Positions 28,563-38,257 of a stretch of DNA of 64,000 nt are shown piece by piece (position 1 is the first letter of the stretch; each line of letters opens with the position of its first letter). The notes beneath the pieces were generated by a model. That model was not told where the DNA came from and did not search any database. It worked only from the letters and a program-made list of their open reading frames with translations. The translations under genes and the position numbers were made by a program. The stretch is from Leptospira levettii (GTDB lineage: Bacteria; Spirochaetota; Leptospiria; Leptospirales; Leptospiraceae), in NCBI RefSeq assembly GCF_002812085.1, contig NZ_NPDM01000002.1, positions 62,001 through 126,000 on the forward strand, written 5' to 3'.

Positions 28563-30686
28563 ATGCGTTTGTTAAATGATACAAGATTTGTAGTAACAGC
28601 ATTATTATTATTAATTTTGCTTTTTTCTATATTATTGTATCGTAATTTGAATTTTAGAGCCAATGATTCCACTGAACCAACGATAGGTGTGATTACGTTT
28701 AAAAATAAAACGGTCTTACGAAAGTACAATGATGCCGTTGTTTGGGATTTAATAGAATCAAAAACAGAAGTCAAAAATAGAGATACAATCCGCACAGAGG
28801 GATTGTCAGATGCTATCTTAACTTTAAATGATGGAACTAAGATTAATATTTCAGAAAATTCCATGATTTTACTCGATCTTTCTGACAAAAATATCAATAT
28901 TAATTTTGCCTATGGTTCCTTTGAAGCAGCGCGAGTATCAGGTTCATCTGGTGATGTAAAAATGAATATCACCGCAGGTGACAAAACCGTTGAGGTCACA
29001 AATGGTGATGTAAAACTCGATAAAACAAAGTCTGAGTTAAACATCAAAGTTGACCAAGGGGAAGCAAAATTAACCTCCAATGGAAAAGAGGAAACAATTG
29101 TCAAAGACCAAGTTGCCAATGTTTCTGAATCAGGGGTAAAGGTAGCCAAACAAATGTTTCGTCTTGTCAGTCCAGATGACAGAAAAAACATTCTTTCTGA
29201 ATCTGGAGTGGAACGGATTAACTTTTCTATCGCTGGATGGAATTCGGATTCCGTAAAACGTGCTTCTCCCATGATCGAAGTTTCTTTATTCCCGGATTTT
29301 TCCAAGTCACTTGTCAGAGAAAAGTTAACATCTGCTACTATATCGAAAAAATTGGAACCAGGTTCTTATTACTGGAGAGTTTCTTATAATGATCCAAGTA
29401 CTCAAACTAGATCCGTGACAGAAGTATTCCAATTTAGGATTTTAAACGATCCATCATTGAAATTATTATCTCCAAAAAATGAAGAAGTGATTTCATTTTC
29501 AAATGAAACTCCTGTTGTACGATTTGTTTGGAATGTTTTAGACTTATATTCGTCCTATTCTGTTCAAATTGCTCGCGATAAGGCTTTTACGGATATTGTC
29601 ACTTTAAAACAAACTCAAAACCAATCATTAGCCTTTGATAATTTAAAGGAAGGTACATATTTTGCGAAGATAAAGGCAAAGTCTAGTTTACCAGGAATTG
29701 AAGAAAAAACATCAGCAGTGATTTCCTTCCAAATTCAGAAAAAAACGAATAGTTCACCACCTGAATTATTGGAGCCGAGTAAGGGTAAGGTGATCGCAGA
29801 AGAACAAACCAAATCACAATTATTCTTTTCATGGAAAGATGATAAGGATTTTGATTTTTACCAATGGGAATTGAGTAGTGATGTAAATTTTTCTACCATT
29901 CTCCAAACAGAAAAAATTAAAAATAATTTTTTTAAATCCACAACAGGATTAAAACTTGGAAACTATTTCTGGAGAGTAAAAGGGATTTCAAAGCAAGGGA
30001 CTCGAATTGATTCCAAATTTTCTTCCTTCACTGTCATTGCAAAAGAGGAGTTGGAATTAGTTTCGCCAAACCAATCTGCAGAAGTTGAGGTGGATGATCG
30101 TAACCTTGTGGTTCTCAAATGGAAAAAACTGACTGGAAAATCGAACTATGAAATCCAGGTTTCCAAACAAGCCGACTTCCAAAGTTTGGTCGTGAAAGAA
30201 TCAGTAGTTGGGAATTATTACGAGTTTAAATCAAAAGATTTTGGAAAATTTTATTGGCGAGTAAAACTTGCTGAAGATGAATCTACGGTAAGTCCCACAA
30301 GAAATTTCCAAATGGTATCCAATATTGAACCTCCCAATTTATTGTCACCAGGGAGGAATGAAACAATCGATCTTTTCACAAAAAATTACATCAGTTTCTC
30401 CTGGAAACCAGTGGAAAAAATTACGGCATATCGACTGAAGCTCATTGATGTTTCAGGCATTCGAGAAAAGGTAATACTGAATGAACGAATTAGTTCGAAC
30501 AAATTCCAAATGAACGAAATCCAAAAATTAAATGTGGGTAGATTTCGATGGGAAGTTTCTTCTTTTTATAAAGCGAGTGATGGTTCAGAAAGAGAATCCG
30601 TTGCAAACAAACAAGATTTTTTCATCTCTGTTCCCGAACTAAAAATTCCAAAAATCCTCACACCAGGTACTATCTATGTGGAATAA
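28563..30686 (+). CDS. Membrane-anchored FecR-domain protein with Fn3-like repeats
   Basis: A 707-residue protein with an N-terminal anchor (about residues 8-26), a FecR domain (about 60-190: 'IESKTEVKNRDTIRTEG...LNDGTKINIS') and about five tandem modules of 95-103 residues starting near 197, 300, 402, 497 and 593. Each repeat opens with 'LLSP/LVSP', then FxW..., and most end with Y/FxWRV. The modules are Fn3-like beta-sandwiches facing the periplasm. FecR domains elsewhere bind signals or regulatory partners; here no sigma factor is adjacent. It lies between the cyclase and a DUF5683-like gene with 4-nt and overlapping junctions, so one operon. Confidence 0.8.
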   Translation: MRLLNDTRFVVTALLLLILLFSILLYRNLNFRANDSTEPTIGVITFKNKTVLRKYNDAVVWDLIESKTEVKNRDTIRTEGLSDAILTLNDGTKINISENSMILLDLSDKNININFAYGSFEAARVSGSSGDVKMNITAGDKTVEVTNGDVKLDKTKSELNIKVDQGEAKLTSNGKEETIVKDQVANVSESGVKVAKQMFRLVSPDDRKNILSESGVERINFSIAGWNSDSVKRASPMIEVSLFPDFSKSLVREKLTSATISKKLEPGSYYWRVSYNDPSTQTRSVTEVFQFRILNDPSLKLLSPKNEEVISFSNETPVVRFVWNVLDLYSSYSVQIARDKAFTDIVTLKQTQNQSLAFDNLKEGTYFAKIKAKSSLPGIEEKTSAVISFQIQKKTNSSPPELLEPSKGKVIAEEQTKSQLFFSWKDDKDFDFYQWELSSDVNFSTILQTEKIKNNFFKSTTGLKLGNYFWRVKGISKQGTRIDSKFSSFTVIAKEELELVSPNQSAEVEVDDRNLVVLKWKKLTGKSNYEIQVSKQADFQSLVVKESVVGNYYEFKSKDFGKFYWRVKLAEDESTVSPTRNFQMVSNIEPPNLLSPGRNETIDLFTKNYISFSWKPVEKITAYRLKLIDVSGIREKVILNERISSNKFQMNEIQKLNVGRFRWEVSSFYKASDGSERESVANKQDFFISVPELKIPKILTPGTIYVE

Positions 30687-31857
30687 ACAGGGGATAATCG
30701 TTTTCATTTTTATTTTCATTGGTTTTCCCATTTGGGGAGAACCAGATGGTGAAGAGGGCACACAACACCAGTTACGTTGGATGGAAGTGGAAGGTGCTAC
30801 TGGTTATGTTTTGGAAATAAAAAATTCCAGTGGGTATTTGGTCCTATCCGAAAAAGTGAAAGGAACCAGTTATGATTTGGTCAATTATACTTCTGGTGTT
30901 TATGAACACCGAGTAGCAGTGATCAACAAACTAGGAAAAGTTGGTAGTTATTCTGATTGGGTGAAATTTGAAGTAGTTGTATCTCGTGTTCCCACTCTAT
31001 CAAAAGATTCTGTGTTTTCTGTATCAAAGGAAGAAAAGGAAAAAGTTTTTTTACTCGAAGGTAAAGATTTTATCCATCCCATGAAAGTATACATGGTCAC
31101 AGGAGGAAAACGAATCCTTGCCAAAAAAGTAGTGATAGAATCTGATTCGATTGCAAAAGCTACATTTGCCGTTGATCCTGATACGGACACCGGGATATAT
31201 GATTTGGTCTTAGAAAATCCTAGGAACAAAACACTGACAGTCAAACAACGTGTCGTTTTGTCTGATTCAAAAGAAAGAGCAAATAATTTTGCAAAACGAC
31301 AAGAGAAAATCATTCGTAAAGAAATACCTGAAGATTATTATGAAACTCCATATTGGTCTACCTTGTGGCGATCTTCTATTTTACCTGGATGGGGGCAAAA
31401 GTACATTGATGGAAAGGATTGGAAATTGTATGTGTATCCTGCCATTGCCATTTCTGCAGTTGCTGTTTATGCGAATTCATACAATCGTTTTTTAGCGGCA
31501 AGGTCTGATTACCAATCTGCTGTTTTACTTGGAGCTATACTCGCTGACCGAGCTGACACTCAAGTTTTATGGTTACTCAATCGAAATAATGCGGAAACAA
31601 GTTTTAATCGCGCAAAATCAGAGTTAGGCGTTATCCAGGTAGGGGCTGGAATCCTTGGGGCATTTTTGATATATAATTTGGTAGATTCGTATTTCTCTGC
31701 CAAACGGAATGTGGCGAGTTATGAACCAGGATTTCCTCTTGGAAATGAAAACCAAAGAGTGTATGCCTCAATGCAACCAGAGTCTGGTTTTTCCCAAACC
31801 AAATTGGTTAGGGAAGTGGGTTCCCGATACCAAATCGAAATCTCCTCTCGTTTTTGA
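30676..31857 (+). CDS. Exported protein with Fn3/IPT-like and DUF5683-like parts
   Basis: A 393-residue protein with a signal peptide (cleavage near residue 21), an Fn3-like module like the repeats of the upstream gene ('LRWMEVEGATGYVLEIKNSSG'), an IPT/TIG-like stretch (about 105-195), and a C-terminal membrane region that opens with 'WRSSILPGWGQKYIDGKDWK' near residue 230. That motif is characteristic of DUF5683/TM2-like small membrane modules. Its ATG overlaps the upstream stop by 11 nt. It probably forms an envelope complex with the FecR protein (inference). Confidence 0.7.
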   Translation: MWNKQGIIVFIFIFIGFPIWGEPDGEEGTQHQLRWMEVEGATGYVLEIKNSSGYLVLSEKVKGTSYDLVNYTSGVYEHRVAVINKLGKVGSYSDWVKFEVVVSRVPTLSKDSVFSVSKEEKEKVFLLEGKDFIHPMKVYMVTGGKRILAKKVVIESDSIAKATFAVDPDTDTGIYDLVLENPRNKTLTVKQRVVLSDSKERANNFAKRQEKIIRKEIPEDYYETPYWSTLWRSSILPGWGQKYIDGKDWKLYVYPAIAISAVAVYANSYNRFLAARSDYQSAVLLGAILADRADTQVLWLLNRNNAETSFNRAKSELGVIQVGAGILGAFLIYNLVDSYFSAKRNVASYEPGFPLGNENQRVYASMQPESGFSQTKLVREVGSRYQIEISSRF

Positions 31858-31862
31858 CAAAA

Positions 31863-31894
31863 AGCTTGTTTAGGAAGGCACTTCCTTCCAAGCT
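31863..31894 (+). other. Hairpin in the hisD leader
   Basis: Inner arms GGAAGG (31873-31878) and CCTTCC (31884-31889) with a 5-nt loop are nested in outer arms AGCTT (31863-31867) and AAGCT (31890-31894). No T-run follows. It ends 6 nt before ATG 31901. A translational or RNA-stability role is possible but unproven. Confidence 0.4.
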
Positions 31895-31900
31895 GAAATT

Positions 31901-33193
31901 ATGCCGATTCCCATTCTTTCCTGTGATCGAAATTCTAAAGAGGTATATTCTCGTTTTCTCTCGGGTGCGAGGGAAGACTTAAGTACTGCCACGAGTCGGA
32001 TTTTACCCATACTGGAAGATGTGCGAACCAAAGGTGATTCTGCTCTTTTTTCTTATACAGAAAAGTTTGATGGCATCAAATTATCGAAACTGACGATCAA
32101 CCCAAAAGAAGTCCAAACGAATGTTGATTCCAAAACCAAAGAAGCTTTTTTAAGAGCAAAAACCAATATTGAAGCCTTCCACATGGCTCAGAAACGAGAA
32201 CCTTGGTCCAAGGTGATCGATGGAAATCGTTTGGGTGTGAAGTACACTCCCATTCCATCCCTTGCTGTGTATGCACCAGGTGGGAAAGCATTGTATCCAT
32301 CGAGTGTGCTTATGGGAATCATTCCTGCAAAAATTGCTGGAGTTAAGTCGATCCAACTCATCACACCACCACAAAAAGAAGGGATCCCAGAAATTTTAGT
32401 TTGGTTAGCGCAAATATTGGAGATTGACCGGATTGTGACTGTGGGTGGAGCTCAAGGAATCGCGGCAGCTGCGTATGGTACTGAGTCAGTTCCCAAATCA
32501 GAGTTTATTGTTGGACCCGGGAATTCTTATGTTGCCGCCGCCAAATCCTACTTAAGTGGCCAAGGACTTATTGGGATTGATAGTCCTGCTGGTCCAAGTG
32601 AAGTTTGTATCATTGCCGATGGAACATCAAATCCAAAGTGGATCGCCTGTGATATGTTATCTCAAGCGGAACATGGTGAAGATAGTTCTGCGATTTTACT
32701 CACCACAGAAGTTTCACTTGCGGAGAAAGTAAGAGACGAATTAGAAATTGCATTTCGTGAACGACCCAAACGTTTGGAAATGAAACAAAAGGCTATTTAT
32801 GAAAATTCAAGCATTCTTGTATTTCCTTCCATTGAGGATTGTATTTGGTTTTCCAATGAATTGGCACCTGAACATTTAGAAATCCAAACAAAAGATAATG
32901 ATTCAGTATTCTCCCAAATTGAACATGCAGGCAGTGTTTTTTTAGGTCCTTATTCTCCAGTTGCGATGGGTGATTATATTTCAGGGACCAACCATATTTT
33001 ACCAACTGCCAGAGGCAGTCGAATTTACTCTTCCCTCGGTGTAGATACGTTTTTAAAACGGGTAACCTACCAAGAAGTTACGAGAGAATCACTCGAAACA
33101 CTTTACCCCTTTGTGAAACTCATGTCGGAACTAGAAGGCCTTGATGAAGAACATGGAACAAGTGTAAAGGTTAGAACCGAAGGCCATACATGA
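31901..33193 (+). CDS. hisD: Histidinol dehydrogenase
   Basis: A 430-residue NAD+- and Zn2+-dependent enzyme oxidising histidinol to histidine, the last two steps of the pathway. Family features include 'YAPGGKALYPSSVLMG', 'GGAQGIAAAAYGT', 'GPGNSYVAAAK', the zinc-site and catalytic region 'MLSQAEHGEDSSAIL', 'ELAPEHLEIQ' and 'SGTNHILPT'. Length is standard. It is the first gene of hisD-panC-mfd, with its stop overlapping the panC ATG. A hairpin-forming sequence lies at 31863-31894 in the short leader. Confidence 0.95.
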   Translation: MPIPILSCDRNSKEVYSRFLSGAREDLSTATSRILPILEDVRTKGDSALFSYTEKFDGIKLSKLTINPKEVQTNVDSKTKEAFLRAKTNIEAFHMAQKREPWSKVIDGNRLGVKYTPIPSLAVYAPGGKALYPSSVLMGIIPAKIAGVKSIQLITPPQKEGIPEILVWLAQILEIDRIVTVGGAQGIAAAAYGTESVPKSEFIVGPGNSYVAAAKSYLSGQGLIGIDSPAGPSEVCIIADGTSNPKWIACDMLSQAEHGEDSSAILLTTEVSLAEKVRDELEIAFRERPKRLEMKQKAIYENSSILVFPSIEDCIWFSNELAPEHLEIQTKDNDSVFSQIEHAGSVFLGPYSPVAMGDYISGTNHILPTARGSRIYSSLGVDTFLKRVTYQEVTRESLETLYPFVKLMSELEGLDEEHGTSVKVRTEGHT

Positions 33194-34044
33194 AAGTTGT
33201 CTCCGAAATTTCAGAATTAAAGCAGATCATTCAGGAATGGAAACAACAAAAGGATATTCTTGGTTTTTGTCCTACCATGGGAACCCTTCATGCAGGTCAT
33301 ATGGATTTAGTACGCCAGTCGAAAAAACAATGTACAAAAACCATTGTCTCCATTTTCATCAATCCAACCCAATTCAATGATCCAAAGGATTTTGAAGCTT
33401 ATCCCAAAAACACGGAAGCTGATTTAAAGTTATGCGAAGAAAATGGCGTAGATTTAGTTTTTTTGCCTAGTGTTACTGTCATGTATCCAAAAACAGAGAC
33501 ACCCATCCAAATGAGCATACCCTCATTACAAACAACGTTATGTGGAAGGACTAGGCCTGGGCATTTTGAAGGTGTGTTACAAATTGTATCAAAACTCTTC
33601 CATTTAACAGAGCCAGACTATGCTTTTTTTGGATTAAAAGATTACCAACAATTTCGAGTTATTTCGACTTTAGTTGAGGAACTCAATTTTCCAATGAAAA
33701 TTGTAGGTGTCCCCACAAAACGAGAAGCAGATGGACTTGCGATGAGTTCTCGAAATTTACGTTTATCAAAAAAAGATAGAGAAACAGCTACCCTTGTACC
33801 AAGAATGTTCCAACTTGCCAAAAAGACTCTGTTAGGTGGCGAAAAGAACTTAACAGTATGGAAAGAAATTCTATCTGATTTTCTTTTAACAGGTCAAAAT
33901 GTCAGAATTGATTATTTAGAAGTGGTACACCCTCACACATTACAACCAGTCAAAGAATTGAAAGGAAATGTACTACTAGCAACAGCTGTATTTGTAGGTG
34001 AGGTGCGATTGATCGATAACGAAATACTTGTATGTCCCGAATGA
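33190..34044 (+). CDS. panC: Pantothenate synthetase
   Basis: A 284-residue ATP-dependent ligase joining pantoate and beta-alanine. It has the nucleotidyltransferase motif PTMGTLHAGH (HxGH), 'FINPTQF', 'GRTRPGHFEGV', 'FGLKDYQQ' and the KMSxS-equivalent 'AMSSRN'. ATG 33190 overlaps the hisD TGA as ATGA, so translation is coupled. mfd begins 6 nt after its stop. Pantothenate and histidine synthesis have no direct connection, so the grouping looks like shared housekeeping transcription. Confidence 0.95.
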   Translation: MKVVSEISELKQIIQEWKQQKDILGFCPTMGTLHAGHMDLVRQSKKQCTKTIVSIFINPTQFNDPKDFEAYPKNTEADLKLCEENGVDLVFLPSVTVMYPKTETPIQMSIPSLQTTLCGRTRPGHFEGVLQIVSKLFHLTEPDYAFFGLKDYQQFRVISTLVEELNFPMKIVGVPTKREADGLAMSSRNLRLSKKDRETATLVPRMFQLAKKTLLGGEKNLTVWKEILSDFLLTGQNVRIDYLEVVHPHTLQPVKELKGNVLLATAVFVGEVRLIDNEILVCPE

Positions 34045-34050
34045 TCCAAA

Positions 34051-37000
34051 ATGACTAAAGAAATTCAAATTAGACCATACGAAGCAAAGGAAGTATTTAC
34101 TGAAGCAAAAGACACTCTTGTGAGTCTCAGTGGAATTCCTGAGTCTGCTCATTCTTTTGTCACAAGTGAACTTTTTCAGAGCAAATACGCAAAAAATACG
34201 TTTGTCGTTATCCTTCCGACAAACCAAGATGCAGAGAGTTTTTCACGAGAACTTTTAAGTTTTGAATCAAAAGAAAATATCTATTTTTTTCCAGGTCCCG
34301 AAAATATTCCGTATGAATATACAAAATGGCAGGCGGAATGGAAAAGAGATCGTATCCTAACGATTAATCGAATTTTATCAGGTGACCGTTGTTTGGTGAT
34401 AACTTCGGTATCAGCATTTCTTCGTAAACTTCCTAACAAAGAAAGTCTAAAAGGAAAATCCATTACCTTAAAACTTGGTGTCGATTTTCCCTTAGAATCT
34501 CTATTATCTGAACTTGTTCAACTCGGATACCATCGGGAAGAAGTTTGTGAACAATTTGGCCATTTTAGCTTAAAAGGTGGAATTCTCGATATTTACACAC
34601 CTTATTTGCCAAACCCTGTTCGCATTGATTTTTTTGGAGATACTGTAGATGAAATTAGAACATTTGATCCTAACACTCAAAAATCAATTTCAAAAATTAG
34701 TGAAATTGTAATCACGGCAGCTAATGAAACGATTGTTACAAAAAGTGAATTAGAAAAATACCATACTCTACTAAAAAAATATACTGATAAACGAATTCCT
34801 ATTGATTCCGAATTAGAAATCATTGAGGAACATTTACCTCTGGTGAGAAAACAAGAAGGTTTTTTGCAGTTTTTTAAAGAACCACCGATCCTCATTTTTC
34901 CGAAATTTCAGGAAACAAAAGAAAGATCCTATGGAATGGAAAGAGAATACAATACCTTATTCGAGAAAAAAAAAGAAGAATCGGTTTGTTTACCTCCCAG
35001 TGAGTTATTATCGTTTGGTCCCGAATGGAATGCATTAACCTCTGATGACACGAGTGGAATTCAATTTACACTTCTTCCAAATCTAACAAATAATTTTGGG
35101 TATGCTCCAATCACAGAGGTAAAGGGTTTTCGAGGGAAAATCAGAGAAGCAAAGGAACATTTTTTAGAATTACTCTCCGAAAATCCAAATCAGAGTATTT
35201 ATATCACTTCGTCTTTTCTCGCACAAATGTTGCGTTTAAAAGGTTTATTTTCTGAAACAGAAGTAAATACCATTGGCGAAAATTCGGAAGAACCAATCCC
35301 TTTTCCCTTTGCCAATACAAAACCTGGAATCCATTTGATTTTATCTGAGTTAAAACGTGGCTTTCATTTAGTAGAAAGGGGTATCCACGTTTTTACAGAT
35401 AATGATTTGTTTGGACGTCAATACAAACGTAAAACCCGATATAAAAAACAATCATCTCAAATGATCGAATCCTTCATCGATTTAAAAGAAGGTGATTACA
35501 TCGTTCATGTGAATCATGGTGTGGGTCGTTTTATTAAAATGGAACGAACAAAAGCCGATGGAAAGGAAAGAGATTTCCTTAAATTGGAATATGCAGGTGG
35601 TGATAGTTTATTTGTTCCATTGGACCAAATTTCCCTCGTACAAAAATACATTGGAGGGACTGATTCTCCTAAACTCGATACCTTAGGTAAAAATTCCTGG
35701 AAAAAAGCGAAAGAGCGGGTTCAGGAGTCAGTAGATAAACTTGCCGAAGAACTCGTGTTACTGTATTCAAATCGAATGAAACTAAATGGTTTTGCATTTC
35801 CGCCTGATACAATTTGGCAGGAAGAGTTTGAAGCTGCTTTTGAATTTGAAGAAACTCCTGATCAAATTTCAGCCATTGAAGCTGTGAAACAAGACTTGGA
35901 GTCATCTCGACCTATGGATCGTTTGGTATGTGGTGATGTTGGTTATGGGAAAACAGAAGTTGCGATTCGCGCAGCATTTAAAGTCATTATGGCTGGTAAA
36001 CAGGTGATGTTACTCACGCCAACAACCATCTTGTCACTCCAACATTTTAATACATTCAAACAAAGATATGAGAATTATCCGATTAAAATTGCTTTTGTTT
36101 CTAGATTTAGATCCCCTGCTGAAATTCGAGAAGATTTAAAGAATTTTACTGAAGGTAAAATTGATATGTTGATTGGAACACATGCAATTTTGTCTTCAAA
36201 GGTAAAACCGAAAAATTTGGGACTACTCATCATCGATGAAGAACAAAAATTTGGTGTCACTCATAAGGAATCGATTAAAAAATTCAAAAACCTTGTTGAT
36301 GTCTTAACATTAACAGCAACTCCCATCCCACGAACTTTACATATGGCACTCACTGGAATTCGAGAGTTGTCTATCATTTCCACCGCACCTAAAAATAGAC
36401 AAAGTGTCGAAACTTATGTTTTAGAAGAAGACGATACCCTAATCCAAGAAGCAATTCGAAAGGAAATTGAAAGGGGTGGGCAAGTATTCTATTTATACAA
36501 CCGAGTTGAGTCAATTGAAGAAGAAGCCTCTTACGTAAGGTCCTTAGTTCCTGAAGTTTCCGTTGGAATTTTGCATGGACAATTAACTGAAGATGAAATC
36601 GAGGAAACTCTCGTAGATTTTTATGAACGAAAGTATGATATTTTGGTGACTACTACGATCATTGAATCGGGTATCGATATGCCAAATGTGAACACCTTAA
36701 TTGTGAAACGGGCAGATATGTTTGGTTTATCACAATTGTACCAAATCCGAGGACGAGTGGGAAGGTCGGATCGAAAAGCATATGCTTATATGTTTTATCC
36801 TTCCAAAAAACTAATGACGGAACTTGCCGAAAAAAGACTCAATACTATTTTCGAATACCAAGAGTTAGGTTCAGGGTTCAAAGTAGCGATGCGCGATTTG
36901 GAAATTCGCGGAGCTGGGAATTTATTGGGTAAAGAACAGTCTGGCGACATTATGGAAGTTGGTTTTGATCTCTATGTAAAAATGTTAGAAGAGTCCATTT

Positions 37001-37473
37001 CCCGTATCAAAGGAGAAGAAGTTCGAGTAGAAGTTCGAACGGCAGTCAATTTAAAAACCAATTTTTATCTTCCCGATGAATACATCCCTGATACAAAACA
37101 AAAAATTGAATTTTATAAACGTTTTGAAGGGTCTGCCAATCTGGATGAAATTGAGGAATTGGCTCTTGAGATGGAAGACAGATTTGGTGAACTCCCTCAG
37201 ATTGCAAAAACCTTTGTCGAATTGGAAAAAATTAGAACTCTTTCCTCCAATTTAGGTTTCGAATTTGTGACAGAAAAACCGGATGAGGTTCTGTTCAAAT
37301 GTGGTACATACTTTAGGGGGAATCCGGACAGAGTGATCCAAGCCATGGGCCAATTTAAAGGGCTTACAATCGCTCCTTCAGAACCATCTGTTCTTCGTTA
37401 TACGAACATTGAAAAAGATGATTTGAAAAAAATCAAAAAACTTTTGGGTATTTTGGAATTCTTGGCCGCTTAA
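34051..37473 (+). CDS. mfd: Transcription-repair coupling factor Mfd
   Basis: A 1140-residue SF2 translocase that removes RNA polymerase stalled at lesions and recruits UvrA. Domains in order are a UvrB-like N-terminal part, the CarD-like RNA-polymerase-interaction domain beginning at 'GDYIVHVNHGVGRF' (about residue 485), the helicase core with Walker A GDVGYGKTE (about 628) and DEEQ box (about 729), the 'TATPIPRTL' and RG motif 'QIRGRVGRS', and the TRCF C-terminal domain. Length and order are complete. It follows panC by 6 nt. Confidence 0.95.
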   Translation: MTKEIQIRPYEAKEVFTEAKDTLVSLSGIPESAHSFVTSELFQSKYAKNTFVVILPTNQDAESFSRELLSFESKENIYFFPGPENIPYEYTKWQAEWKRDRILTINRILSGDRCLVITSVSAFLRKLPNKESLKGKSITLKLGVDFPLESLLSELVQLGYHREEVCEQFGHFSLKGGILDIYTPYLPNPVRIDFFGDTVDEIRTFDPNTQKSISKISEIVITAANETIVTKSELEKYHTLLKKYTDKRIPIDSELEIIEEHLPLVRKQEGFLQFFKEPPILIFPKFQETKERSYGMEREYNTLFEKKKEESVCLPPSELLSFGPEWNALTSDDTSGIQFTLLPNLTNNFGYAPITEVKGFRGKIREAKEHFLELLSENPNQSIYITSSFLAQMLRLKGLFSETEVNTIGENSEEPIPFPFANTKPGIHLILSELKRGFHLVERGIHVFTDNDLFGRQYKRKTRYKKQSSQMIESFIDLKEGDYIVHVNHGVGRFIKMERTKADGKERDFLKLEYAGGDSLFVPLDQISLVQKYIGGTDSPKLDTLGKNSWKKAKERVQESVDKLAEELVLLYSNRMKLNGFAFPPDTIWQEEFEAAFEFEETPDQISAIEAVKQDLESSRPMDRLVCGDVGYGKTEVAIRAAFKVIMAGKQVMLLTPTTILSLQHFNTFKQRYENYPIKIAFVSRFRSPAEIREDLKNFTEGKIDMLIGTHAILSSKVKPKNLGLLIIDEEQKFGVTHKESIKKFKNLVDVLTLTATPIPRTLHMALTGIRELSIISTAPKNRQSVETYVLEEDDTLIQEAIRKEIERGGQVFYLYNRVESIEEEASYVRSLVPEVSVGILHGQLTEDEIEETLVDFYERKYDILVTTTIIESGIDMPNVNTLIVKRADMFGLSQLYQIRGRVGRSDRKAYAYMFYPSKKLMTELAEKRLNTIFEYQELGSGFKVAMRDLEIRGAGNLLGKEQSGDIMEVGFDLYVKMLEESISRIKGEEVRVEVRTAVNLKTNFYLPDEYIPDTKQKIEFYKRFEGSANLDEIEELALEMEDRFGELPQIAKTFVELEKIRTLSSNLGFEFVTEKPDEVLFKCGTYFRGNPDRVIQAMGQFKGLTIAPSEPSVLRYTNIEKDDLKKIKKLLGILEFLAA

Positions 37474-37573
37474 ATTTTAAGCATAGGAATCAAGTTTCCG
37501 TTGGCAAAAAAAGATAGACATTGAGGGAATTGGAGAAACCATCATCTCAAATCTATTTTGGCAATTAAATAAT

Positions 37574-38251
37574 ATGAAAAAAATCCTTCCTTTGTTTGTG
37601 TTTTTGGCATCTTTCGCCCTAGTACAGTGTTCTGACTCTTCTCCAGTCATCGAAACCTTAGACAACCATAAGATTACAGTAAAAGACTTTGAAGCAGCTT
37701 ACGACACTGCCCTTGATTCCATCAGCCGTTTACAAAATATTGAAAAGAAAACACTCTTAGAATTCATTGAAAAAGACATCAACGAAGTTCCACCAAATTT
37801 CCAAGATCTCAATTACCAACTCCAAAAGAAAAATTTCTACCAAACTTACAGACAGATGATCATGACTCGTTTGGTAGCAGAAAAGAATGGTTTTATTTCA
37901 AGACCAGATGTAGCAGAAGTGATCAAACAAGTTGAAATGCAAACAATTGCACAAATGTATGTTTCTGAACAAGTTGAGAAAAAAATCCAAATCACGGAAG
38001 AACAAGCATTAGCGGAATGCGAAAGAATGAGAAAGTTGGATCGTAATTTTAACTTAACGATCGACAAATGTAAAACTTTTGCAAAAGCACAATTGAAACA
38101 AATGCAAACGAGAGAATACCTTCCTTTAGTAGTAGAAAGAATTAAAGAAGAAGTTAGTATCAAACGAAATGAAAAATTTGATTTGGATGCATACCTTGCT
38201 CCAAAGAAAAAAGTAGAAGAACCAACTCCAACACAAACTCCAAATAACTAA
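37574..38251 (+). CDS. Putative lipoprotein with SurA-N-like helical domain
   Basis: A 225-residue exported protein. The N-terminus 'MKKILPLFVFLASFALVQC' is a signal peptide with likely lipidation at Cys19 (Gln at -1). The rest is helical and charged, with 'VIETLDNHKITVKDFEAAYD' resembling the first strand-helix of SurA/PpiD-type chaperone N-domains, but no parvulin domain follows. A periplasmic or outer-membrane chaperone-like role is a guess. It ends in a Thr/Pro tail and is followed 6 nt later by uppP. Confidence 0.65.
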   Translation: MKKILPLFVFLASFALVQCSDSSPVIETLDNHKITVKDFEAAYDTALDSISRLQNIEKKTLLEFIEKDINEVPPNFQDLNYQLQKKNFYQTYRQMIMTRLVAEKNGFISRPDVAEVIKQVEMQTIAQMYVSEQVEKKIQITEEQALAECERMRKLDRNFNLTIDKCKTFAKAQLKQMQTREYLPLVVERIKEEVSIKRNEKFDLDAYLAPKKKVEEPTPTQTPNN

Positions 38252-38257
38252 GTTTTA

